From: Thalassiosira profunda | Taxonomy: Eukaryota; Bacillariophyta; Thalassiosirophyceae; Thalassiosirales; Thalassiosiraceae | NCBI GenBank assembly: GCA_036939355.1 | Contig: JALLAP010001407.1 | Span: 1 to 15,007 of the forward strand | Direction of reading: 5' to 3' | DNA length: 15,007 bases | Shown: one piece after another, positions 1-8,286 of the stretch | How positions within the stretch are numbered: the first letter of the stretch is position 1 | How the letters are laid out: each line of letters starts with the position of its first letter | Position numbers and translations under genes: made by a program | Notes under the pieces: model-generated | What the model was told of the DNA's origin: nothing | The model's database searches: none | The model's input: only the letters and a program-made list of their open reading frames with translations

Positions 1-2
1 CC

Positions 3-1275
3 CCGTTCTTCAGCAGCGACATTGCCAAGGCTTTGGATAAGGAGGTGAGTTGCAACGAGAGCCATCTTATTTGCAATTGAGGAGAAATGAGGTGGCAGGT
101 GACACAAGCTGTGGGGGGGCTCTCCCCCGCTGAGCGAACAGCAAGCTGTCCCTAGACTGCGCCTCTGCGCCTGGATGCGGCCTTGTCTTTGGAGAGCGTG
201 GGCATCAATCAGCCCAGCAGTGGGTGTGAATCACCCCTCAGAGAAGACTATTGAGTGATGCAGCACAAGCTGCTCAGTTGAACTGCCGCGACCCTCAAAT
301 TGTTGAAGGGTGGAGGCTTGATACATGATGTGTTCTTGCTGTGTAGTGTGTATCTCTCATCCTTTGCTCTCGCACCAGATTGAATACTCGCCGGGAAAAG
401 CGGACACCGAATTCGCCCGCAAATACGGCCACCTCGCCGGGGCCGACGTTCGCACCGTCGGTGAGGCCTTCACCCAATTCACCGACATCCTCGGCACCCC
501 CGTCAACGCCCTCTACAAGGGCATCTGCACCGACCTCGTGGGATCCCTCCACCTCATCATGGTCAACGCCCGGTTTCAGCGCGATCCCGTCTTCAGCCTC
601 GGACTCGTGGCCGCCCTCGACCTCGTGTTGAAGAACTACCCCGAGCAGGACACGGCGAAGCGCATCAAGTCGGCCATGATCACGTCGGTGGGCCTAGACG
701 AGGCGGAGGTCGATGCCGAGGCGGCCAAGATGGAGGCGTGGGCGCAGGGGAAGAGCAAGGAGGAGATTGCCAGCGCGTTGAAGGGGGAGGGAGATTCCAT
801 GCTCGCGGAAGTGGCTAAGTCGGTCAAGGGAGACGAGTGGTGGATGTACTCTCGCTTCTTCGGAATCGGCCTCATCAAAATGATGGATATGGCTGGCGTC
901 GAGCAGGACATGTCGGTCGCGTACGATGTCATGGAGGAGTGGATGGGCAAGTGCCTGGAGAAGCCCTTCTACACTGCTTGCGTGAGTTGCCCGTGGTTGT
1001 TGACTTTGCAGCTCCTTTTGGTTATTGTGATGTCTGATATTTCCTCTCTACTTGCCACAAATCCACAGTCGGACAGCGACCTGTACTTCAAACAAAAGGG
1101 CAAGCTCGACATGATGGAGACAATGATGAAGGAGATTGAGATCAGAGAGAAGAAGCGCATGGCCGACCGTCTTGAGGCGAAGGCGGAGATGGCGTTGAAG
1201 GCTGCAGAGAAGGACGAGAAGCTGCAGGAGCAGGTCGATGCGGAGGCCGCGGCCAAGGAGAAGGTGGAGGCATAG
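3..1275 (+). CDS. THF1: THF1/Psb29, photosystem II biogenesis protein (5' partial)
   Basis: This is the Thylakoid Formation 1/Psb29 family, a plastid protein needed for photosystem II assembly and repair and for thylakoid formation. Exons are 3-44, 379-981 and 1069-1275. Introns are 45-378 (GTGAGT..CACCAG) and 982-1068 (GTGAGT..CCACAG), both phase 0. The visible protein is 283 residues. Family signatures include RDPVFSLGL near visible residue 82 (family form YDPVFALGF), a [13 protein letters not shown] segment, and YSRFFGIGL near 161 (family form YSRFFAIGL). The last 65 residues form a charged, Glu/Lys/Ala-rich coiled coil, as in the family. Plant proteins run to about 300 residues with a transit peptide, so the missing 5' part probably encodes the plastid-targeting sequence and little else. 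Intron 2 is 87 nt and has no in-frame stop, so the frame reads straight through it. I excluded it because it interrupts the conserved helical region and has clean splice sites. The gene is convergent with the repeat protein at 1576-4375. Confidence 0.88.
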
Positions 1276-1575
1276 AGGACTTTTCTGTACATTTTTGCTG
1301 CTCATTGGGATGGCGAAGTGGGTGCGTCAGTCTGATTGCTAGGCCATAACACACGGGTATTCCGTGGCTCGGGGCGGCACAACTTGAACGCCATTGAGAT
1401 GAGAGAACAGCACTTGAACGCACTAATCAGGGATTTGAGAAGTTGCTTTACTGTCTATCTTTTATCTCCTTTCCTGCGTGTCTCTCGTGACGTAACGCTT
1501 CAAGACTCCACGAGATGAGCAAGCCAAGAGAGAATGACCAGGGATTGTGTTGGCGCTGTTTGCCAACCCGGAGAT
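1276..1575. other. Convergent intergenic spacer (THF1 / repeat protein)
   Basis: About 300 bp separate the two facing stop codons, and the spacer must hold both 3' UTRs. I see no credible ORF, RNA gene or canonical AATAAA signal. The only repetition is a short near-duplicate (ACTTGAACGC) around 1381 and 1411. Confidence 0.6.
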
Positions 1576-4375
1576 CTATTCCTCCTCGTCCGTGCTCGTC
1601 ACCCGCGCAATCACCCGGTCGCAGACGCACAACAGGGTCGCCTTGAAGAAAGTCTCGTCCATCGCTCCGGCCCGGAAGGATGAGAGGGCCTCCACCAGCT
1701 CGCTGTCTTTGCGAAGGGCGGCCAATCGCAACGCACTGAGTTCCACGCTACCCAGCAGCTCCTGTTTGCGCATTGATGAGATGACGCCGTCGAGGGCGTC
1801 GTAGCTCGAGCTCTCGGCTTCCGTCGAGGCCTCGGCCGCCACCAGCCGAGACGTATCGAANGTCGAGGGCGTCGTAGCTCGAGCTCTCGGCTTCCGTCGA
1901 GGCCTCGGCCGCCACCAGCCGAGACGTATCGAACTGGTTGGTATCAGTGTTGGCGTTGGCAATCACCTTGAGCTGACATCGTTTGGGAAACAAGTTGTTG
2001 AGCGTCTGGCAGGCGAGGATAGGAGGCTCGAACGCCAGCAATCAACGTCTCACCATGTCAAAGAAGTCATCAGTGTCGCCAAATTCGATAAAATGATCGT
2101 AGCAATCCTTGAGGAGCTGGTTGCCCTTGGCGTAGGACGAGATAAGACTGGCGGCTTCGTCCTCCGTGAGCTGGCCCGCCTCGGCCAGGCAGGCCACGGC
2201 CGTCAGGAGGCAGTCTGGGTAGTCTCCATCCTCGGAGACGTCGTCCGAGGCCTTGGGCAGCGAGGCCTCGACAAGCTCCTCACGCACGGCCCCCTCCTCC
2301 TCCTTTCGGAAGGCAAAGTTGCGCAGGAAGATTTGGTACTCGCGAAGGAGCACCTCCTCGACGGGGCTGGAGTCGTCGGCCTCCACCATTTCCTTGCAGG
2401 CCGAGAGGATCATCTCGTCTCCCGAGCTGAACATGTNGGCTGGAGTCGTCGGCCTCCACCATTTCCTTGCAGGCCGAGAGGATCATCTCGTCTCCCGAGC
2501 TGAACATGTGCTGAGAGAGAAGCAGAGCAGGTGTGTCGTTTGAGAGCTCGCCATAGCATCAGAAGATGCAAATCAGTGCAAAAGACTCACGAAGATGATG
2601 TTGGTGAACTCCTCGGGCAAGGACTCAGGCTTGAGATCGGCCGCGAAGTTGTGGAGGCCTGAAATGACACAAGATGTGAGCGATTGGCGCCTCGTCTCTT
2701 CTTGCAACACACTAAACGTTGCTCACCCGTCTTGAGCGCCCACTTGAGCAGCTCGTCGTCGTCGGACACGGGCTGGAGGGGCTCCAATGTTCGACCGAGG
2801 TGGTGCATGTCACGCAACACGAGCGAGCCTCGAAGATCGAGATCACCATCGCACGCCACGATGAAGTCCGGGTCGTGGTGGAGGCGAAAGAGCGAGAGCA
2901 CGGAGGGGTGGCCGCTGAAGATGGCGTTCAGCAGCGTGGCGTACTGCTGCGGGGAATGATCTCCCATCTCGAAGAGCTCGTCGGCGGCCAGGACGAAGTC
3001 GGTGAGTCCGAAGAGCGTCAGGGGCGTCTCGGCACCGGCGAGGGCGGTGTCATCCGACGCATCGCACTCGGCCATCGCCGGCAAGTCCTCGTTGGCGAGC
3101 AAGATCTTGGCAATGGCCTTGAGCCCCTGCACGAAGGTCTTTTTGCTCGCCATGAAGACGCTGACCGGGAGGTTAGGGTATTGGCAAATGAGGCGAACAA
3201 GGCTTATGAATGACACTGCGCAGACTCACCCGACGCGATAGGCGGCCCGAAAAAGGACATTCCCTTCGGCGGCATTCTCGACGCCGAAGCGAAGGAGAGT
3301 GTTCTTCTCGAAGGGATCGAGGTCGCCCGAGCTCTCGTCGCCCATCACCTTGAGGAAGGCCTCGTGGTAGAGGTCGCTCTCGCGTCCGTCCAAGACGGAG
3401 AGCGTCAGAGACTCCTCACTTCCAGTCGAGGCGGCCTCGCTCTCGACGGGGACAGGCAGGTACATGTCAAAAGACGTGGTGACGAGGTCAAAGGACGGCA
3501 CGCCCTCGAGGCCCTTGGCCTCCTTCAAGAACTTCTTCAGCTCGGCCAGCTGGGATAGGGGAATCACGCATTCTCCGTGGTGCTGGAACGTGGACGAGCC
3601 CTCGTCCACGAGAAGCGCCGCCGTCTTGAGCCCGATGATCTCCTCCTCGACGTTGAACGTCGTGGCCAACGCCTCGGAGACCTCGAGCGTGGAGGCCATC
3701 TGCGAGGCAGGGGGAGGTGAGGTGGCGGCGCCGAGCGAGGTTTGTGTCACAAACAGCAGGACTCACCTCCGACGGCAGCAGCATCGTGATTTCTTTGCCT
3801 CCGTGAATGACGCGGATGAAGTCCTTGTTTGTCGCGTCGAACGTGACTCCCTCGTTGGAGCTCGGTGCGTCGCCTTTGACGGCCAAGCCCGTGCCAATGA
3901 CGGAGAGGTCGAGGGCGGGCTCCTTTTCGGCCGCGACGGGCTCGAAGCCTGCCTCCAGGTCGACCTTCACGGAGGCGGCATCCTTCGATCCCACAGATGC
4001 CACGTTCGACACGTCGAGCGACAGCGCGTCGGGCGAACTTTCCTTGGAAGAGGGCTGCGTCTCGGCCGTCTCGCCGCTCTTGTTGGGCGACACCCACGCG
4101 TGGGCGTTGGCGGCCGCGGACGCCTCGCGCGGGCTCTGAAGTTCGAGCTTCAGCGCGTCGGTCGCGGGCGAGTAATCCTGGGGCACGTCCGAGGCCCGCT
4201 GGAACGATGCGACAATGCGTGAGGCGGGCGGCGAGGATTTTGATTTCGACGGGCGAGGGCGCCCGGCGATTCGTCTCACCTTCTGCTCCTTCAAGAGATG
4301 AGCGATCAGTTGCTGGCGGTTGGCGGCCCCGACGGCGGGCGCCTCGTTCGCGGCGACGGCTTGGACGGCGGACAT
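1576..4375 (-). CDS. Unrecognised 762-aa protein with helical repeats
   Basis: I do not recognise this protein. Exons (minus strand) are 4375-3767, 3699-3230, 3160-2727, 2658-2591, 2510-2054 and about 1972-1576. Introns are 67, 69, 68, 80 and about 81 bp, all GT-AG. The final acceptor is ambiguous: three in-frame AGs would give introns of 48, 81 or 120 bp. Two exons carry 73-nt assembly duplications (Ns at 2437 and 1861). With these collapsed, the exons join in frame to a TAG stop, giving 762 residues. The ATG at 4375 is the first true ATG in the frame (context CAACAATGTCC). Residues 1-170 are Ala/Ser/Pro-rich and probably disordered. From about 331 the protein is helical and contains four related 35-45-residue units at about 331-378, 429-459, 518-557 and 617-655. 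These share the pattern LL-x5-G(N/H/D)-x2-L, and three of the four continue with F-x3-L-like spacing. There is no signal peptide or membrane segment. A scaffold or alpha-solenoid role is only a guess. It shares a 277-bp divergent promoter with the membrane protein at 4653. Confidence 0.72.
1789..1933. repeat. 72-bp exact duplication around one N (assembly artefact)
   Basis: 1789-1860 and 1862-1933 are identical and are separated only by the N at 1861. The 73-nt excess shifts the frame inside the last exon of the repeat-protein gene, and removing it restores the frame. The length matches the two other N-joined duplications in the window, which points to unmerged contig ends of fixed overlap. 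Confidence 0.93.
2365..2509. repeat. 72-bp exact duplication around one N (assembly artefact)
   Basis: 2365-2436 and 2438-2509 are identical, with the N at 2437 between them. The duplication lies in exon 5 of the repeat-protein gene next to the acceptor at 2511. Collapsing it gives an exon of 384 nt, a whole number of codons. Confidence 0.93.
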
Positions 4376-4652
4376 TGTTGCGGTGGGTTGGCGGAGGGTG
4401 AAAGCGAGGGCGGGGGGTGGTCGAGTGAGCGCCTCGATTTGTGCGAGGGAAGCGAGTTTAATTTTCAAAAGCGTTCTAAATTTTGAAAAAGTGACTTGAA
4501 TTTTTGAAAAGCTTTCAAATCTGAGCAGTCACGTTTCCTGAAGCTCGCGAGTGACTCGTGACTCGCCTCCAACACCACACACCCCAACCAGCGGACTTTG
4601 TGCACCAACGCGGCGGCGGCCAACAGCGACCACCGCCAACGACCCTGCATTG
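4376..4652. promoter_or_regulatory. Divergent promoter region, repeat protein / membrane protein
   Basis: The two divergent start codons are 277 bp apart. At 4456-4520 there is an AT-rich patch, unlike its GC-rich flanks, with repeated TTTTGAAAA/TTTTCAAAA motifs. Just to the right are three GTGACT copies: GTGACTT near 4491 and two tandem GTGACTC near 4551-4563. The GTGACTC copies resemble bZIP half-sites. No clear TATA box is seen. The regulatory role is inferred from position and composition only. Confidence 0.5.
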
Positions 4653-5359
4653 ATGAGCGTGCCCAGAGGAAGGCGGGGGGTGACCCTGGACGTGGAGGAA
4701 TCGGCGCCGTTGCGCCGGCGGCTCGCCAACCCGGCCCCGCCGAGTGAGAATGGTGCATCGATGCCGTCGATCCCCACGCCCCCTCCGGGGCTGCCGGCGA
4801 GCCATCCTCTGCAAATATTGAAGCGGTCGGCCATCATCGGGGGCACTTTGTACGCCATGTACGGTGAGTGAGAGTTGGGTTATGCATCTGCTTGGATGCT
4901 CGCCCTTTCCTCAAACAACAGATGCACACTCATGCACCACCTCGCATCTCATGCACCTCATGCAAATATCCATTGCAATGGCTAGACTTCAACGTCTTCC
5001 ACAACATACTGCACAGCCCGGACGTGAGCCACGAATGGTTCAAGGTCGGGCTGGCCGCCAGCATCGCAACAATGTTGCTCAAAGGATACGTGGAATTGTA
5101 TCAGGGGAAGAAGCGAGGCAAAAAGGTGGAATACGACAACTTTCGATCGGCCACGCATTGGACGATTTTCCTCCTCTTGACGTCGTGGATTTCGTTCCAC
5201 ATGGCGCTGTCCCCGGTCTATGGCACGTTTAAGACGCTGGTGATCATGATTGGGTTCGGGTTTGGCGTGCTGATCCAAAGTGCGCTGCTGATACCGGTGT
5301 GGGGCCAGAACATTCTGTCGATTGCTTTGATGACGTTCTTCCTGCAGATGTATAAGTGA
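4653..5359 (+). CDS. Conserved-looking small membrane protein, four predicted TM helices
   Basis: This is a 194-residue protein of unknown function. Exon 1 is 4653-4863 and exon 2 is 4986-5359. The 122-bp intron (GTGAGT..GGCTAG) splits a GAC codon (phase 1) so that LYAMY joins DFNVF. Residues 1-50 are Pro/Arg/Ser-rich and probably cytosolic. A moderately hydrophobic stretch at 55-70 leads into the body. Strong hydrophobic helices lie at about 89-108, 126-146, 152-174 and 177-193. A basic loop (GKKRGKKVEY, 111-120) joins the first two. There is no obvious cleaved signal peptide. My impression is that similar proteins occur in oomycetes and other stramenopiles, but I could not search for them. 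The upstream in-frame CTG/ACG region has no ATG after 4551 until the chosen start. It is convergent with the PRPP synthetase gene across a 200-bp spacer (5360-5559) in which I see nothing else. Confidence 0.8.
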
Positions 5360-5559
5360 GACAAGAGATCTCACTGCGTCCGTGTAGTGTAAGCCGCTCT
5401 TAGCTTTACATCCGTTTGCGCCGCCCATTCACTGCTTCCGGCAGCGCACGACAAGTTCGGATAATGCGCATCATTAACTCGTTGTCTCGTTCTCGTTTCC
5501 CCCTCCCCCCTCAAACATATATCAAGAAGCACCTGTTGCTCTTCTTGGTCCCCCCGCGT

Positions 5560-7224
5560 CTACTTGAACAGGGCCGAAATACTTCGCTTCGCGTGAATGT
5601 TGAAGATCGTCTGCGCCAACAAAGGGGCCACGCTCAGCTCCACCAGCTTCTCGTTCGCGGCCCTCTGCGCCGTGCTGGGGATGGTGTTCAAAATGACGCA
5701 CTCCTCCATCTTCGAGTTGGCAATCCTGTCGTTTCCGGGTCCCGACAGCAGCCCGTGCGACGCGAACGCGAACACCCTCCGCGCACCCTGCGCCACCAAG
5801 ACATCGGCCGCCTTGCACAGCGTCCCGGCCGTGTCGATCATGTCGTCCACGATGATGCAATCGCAATCCTTCACGTCTCCCACCAAATCCATCTGGTCCA
5901 CGCTCCCCGCCCGGGCCCGCTGCTTGATGATCATCGCAATCCCAATGTCCTCCCAGCCGTACTTGTACGCCAGCCCCTCCTTGAACTTCTTGGCGCGGTA
6001 CACGCCCCCGGCGTCCGGGCTCACGATGACGGGATTGTGCAAATCCTTCCCCCCGAAGTGATCGATGCCCACGATGCCCCCGTCGAGGTTGTCCACGGGG
6101 ACGCGGGGGCCGAAGNTCCTTCCCCCCGAAGTGATCGATGCCCACGATGCCCCCGTCGAGGTTGTCCACGGGGACGCGGGGGCCGAAGAATCCCTGGATC
6201 TGCCCGCAGTGCAGGTCGACGGCGATGACGCGGTCGACGCCCATCGATTCGAGGAGGCGGGCGACGTCGGCGGCCGAGATGGGGACGCGGGCCTGCATCT
6301 TCCGGTCCTGCCGGGCGTAGCCGTAGTAGGGGATGACGACGGTGACGCGCCGGGCGGAGGCGCGGTTGAGGCACGACACCATGAGGAGGAGTTCCATCAG
6401 GTTGTTGTTCACCGGGGGACACGTGGGCTGGATGATGTACACGTCCTTCCCGCGGACGTTCTCGTGGATCGCAACGTTGATCTCCCCGTCGGCGAAGCTC
6501 GAAACAGTGGCCCGGCCGAGGTTGACGCCCAGGAGCTTGGCGATCTCGAGGGACAGGCCCATGTTCCCGTTGCCGCTGAAGAGCTTGAGGCCGCCCCCGT
6601 GCTTCTTGGCCTTGAGGGTGGCCGCCTCGAGGCGGGCCTCTTCGGGGGTCATGCTGGTGGTGGGTTCGGCGTTGGGGTCGGCGGGAGCGGTAGCAGCGAC
6701 CTCGGCGGGGGCGGGGCTCGTGGCGTTGATGACAGGGGGCTCCTCCTGCACGTCCTCCAAGGGCTCGAGCACCTTCGTAGGCGCCTCAGTAGACGATGAG
6801 GCCTCGTCCCGCTGCTCGGTCAGACGCTTCCGCAGCTCCATCTTCATCGCGTTCTCGGCGTTGATGCCGTAGGGAGTCTTGGGATCCCGCACGGCGCCCT
6901 CTCGCTCGCAGTGGGCAACGCCTCCGGCCGTTACTGCCGCGAGGCCCGCTGCCGCCACAGCCGCGAGGCAGGAAGAGTCGGCGTGCTCAAATCGACCCCG
7001 CCCATTGGCCGCAGCCTGGCTCGACAGAGCCCGGGCCGCGGTGGTGGAGAAGAGGGAGGCATGGGAGGCGGTCTGCGCAAAAGGTAATGGCGGTGAGAAG
7101 GCGACACATGAACCATGGACCGTTGACAGCACATCATGTGTCATGCACCATCAGCATTGCAAAAAACACTCATACGGACCTTGGTGACCGCCAAGCGCCG
7201 GGCGAATGTGGACACAGCGCTCAT
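5560..7224 (-). CDS. PRPS: Ribose-phosphate pyrophosphokinase (PRPP synthetase), organelle-targeted
   Basis: The enzyme makes 5-phosphoribosyl-1-pyrophosphate from ribose 5-phosphate and ATP for purine, pyrimidine, NAD, His and Trp synthesis. Exon 1 is 7224-7180 and exon 2 is 7072-5560. The 107-bp intron has a weak donor (AAG|GTCCGT) and an acceptor GCGCAG. Exon 2 contains the 73-nt duplication at N6116; once collapsed, the protein is 494 residues. The catalytic core is 177-494 (318 residues, the normal family length). It has FADGEINV at 208-215, the PRPP synthetase signature [11 protein letters not shown] at 301-311 with its ATP/metal-binding His, and the ribose-5-phosphate loop [11 protein letters not shown] at 399-409. 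A 176-residue leader starts with an Arg/Ser/Ala-rich amphipathic sequence ([15 protein letters not shown], then [11 protein letters not shown]) typical of mitochondrial presequences. It continues with a hydrophobic Ala/Gly stretch at 50-70 and an acidic Pro/Glu linker. It shares a 363-bp promoter with the CBS gene. Confidence 0.93.
6044..6188. repeat. 72-bp exact duplication around one N (assembly artefact)
   Basis: 6044-6115 and 6117-6188 are identical, with the N at 6116. The extra 73 nt breaks the PRPP synthetase frame just after the [11 protein letters not shown] motif. Removing one copy joins GPRVPVDNL to DGGIVGID in frame. Confidence 0.95.
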
Positions 7225-7587
7225 GGTCGATCTGGCTGTTCCGCGAGGTGTCGGGCGAGGTTGGGGCCGAGAAATGAGGGTGCTACGACGCCATGATGCG
7301 TGTCAAAGCGGAGTGGACGGCCGAGATTTTTGCTCTCCTAATCGACCGCGCCAATTTTTTGGCGGGAAGGAATGGTGAAGGAAAGAGAGCTCCCAGTTGC
7401 AAAAGTCTCCCGATTACAGGAGGTGACACTTTGAGAACCCTTTCACCAGCGGGAGAGTGAGCAGAGCTCACGTTGTGTGGAAAGCAAAGAGGGTGGCTGA
7501 TCAACAAATTGTAGCCGAATCTGTGAGAGCGCCGGCATCCATTGCAAGTGCACATCGACATCGTTTCAACTACATACTCTTGCAACA
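7225..7587. promoter_or_regulatory. Divergent promoter, PRPP synthetase / CBS-domain gene
   Basis: The two start codons are 363 bp apart and face outward. The most notable element is the paired E2F-like site at 7347-7368, listed separately. There is no clear TATA box. TTGCAA lies only a few bases upstream of the CBS gene's ATG. Confidence 0.6.
7347..7368. promoter_or_regulatory. Back-to-back E2F-like sites
   Basis: The stretch contains CGCGCCAA, then a run of Ts, then TTGGCGGGAA. On the plus strand it reads TTTTTTGGCGGGAA and on the minus strand TTGGCGCG. Both resemble the E2F/DP consensus TTTSGCGS. The half-sites are inverted and share the T/A spacer. The site is about 125 bp from the PRPP synthetase ATG and 220 bp from the CBS ATG. 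E2F control of nucleotide-synthesis genes at S phase is known in plants and animals. Function here is inferred. Confidence 0.5.
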
Positions 7588-8156
7588 ATGCGCGTCAAGG
7601 ACTACATGGCGACGGGGGCCCACGCCCACACGGCGAGCCCCACTACGAGCCTGGGTGACATCGCGAAACAGCTCACAAAGCACAATTGTTCGTCTATTGT
7701 CATCCTCGAGGGACAGAAACCCGTCGGTGAGTGAACTGGCTCCCAATGCTGTGTCCTGTGCAGCGGCGGTATCCTTTTGGGTATCCTTTGCGCATTTTCT
7801 AGGTTCTCTATCAGATGCACTATTCGTCAAACAATATCCCAGGCATTATCACCAAGACGGACATCACCCGCGCCTTTGCCGAGGGCGTGTCCGCCGACGT
7901 CGATGCCGAGAGCTTCATGCCCGATGGACTGACGTGTGTCAGCGAGGACACCAACACCGACGACATCGCAGATCTCATCCAGAGGGAGTTCGTCCATCAC
8001 CTCGTGGTAGTCAACACAGATGGGAACTTCTCTGGGATTGCGAGTTCGTGGGACGTGGCCCGTGAGGTGTCCCTGGATGCCAAGGCATTCCCCTACAATC
8101 GGGAGCTTTGGACAAAGACGAAGGCGAAGCCGGAAGAGACCCCACAGATGCAGTGA
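7588..8156 (+). CDS. Small CBS-domain pair protein
   Basis: This is a 150-residue protein made almost entirely of two CBS domains (a Bateman module), which usually bind adenosine nucleotides such as AMP, ATP or S-adenosylmethionine and regulate a partner. Exon 1 is 7588-7726 and exon 2 is 7843-8156. The 116-bp intron (GTGAGT..TCCCAG) is phase 1 and splits the Gly of PVGIITKTDI. CBS1 covers about 1-58, with SSIVILEG and the classic GIITKTDITRAF ending. CBS2 covers about 70-122, with VHHLVVVNTDG and SGIASSWDVARE. The C-terminal tail (127-150) is Lys/Pro/Glu-rich. No clear transit peptide is seen, so cytosolic or mitochondrial-matrix location cannot be decided. Stand-alone CBS pairs regulate thioredoxins in plant plastids and mitochondria, but I cannot assign a partner here. 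Sharing a promoter with PRPP synthetase, which produces AMP, suggests a link to nucleotide status. That is speculation. Confidence 0.9.
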
Positions 8157-8286
8157 TTGGGGCACAAAATGTTTAGGTCAGTGTTGTTTCATATGGTTGT
8201 GGTTACCGCAAAGGCTGGCTAGCAGTGATTGGCAAGTTGTTGCACCGAAGGACTGGCAGGTGCTATGCATTGGTTGGTTAGGAAGT

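Noticed and set aside
1789..1933. Real tandem duplication within the coding sequence
   Set aside because: Exact identity, the single N, the frame disruption and the same 72-bp length at three loci all indicate an assembly artefact.
3464..4222. 252-codon open frame on the plus strand
   Set aside because: It lies antisense to exons 1 and 2 of the repeat-protein gene. Its composition follows from the GC-rich opposite strand, and it runs across a well-supported intron.
6065..6799. 244-codon open frame on the plus strand, crossing the N
   Set aside because: It is the antisense shadow of the PRPP synthetase core and leader. The catalytic motifs are on the minus strand.
7073..7144. Alternative PRPP synthetase start at the ATG at 7144, without an intron
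   Set aside because: It is possible, but the resulting N-terminus lacks a targeting-like character. The spliced 45-nt exon gives a textbook presequence. The weak donor means this is not fully settled.
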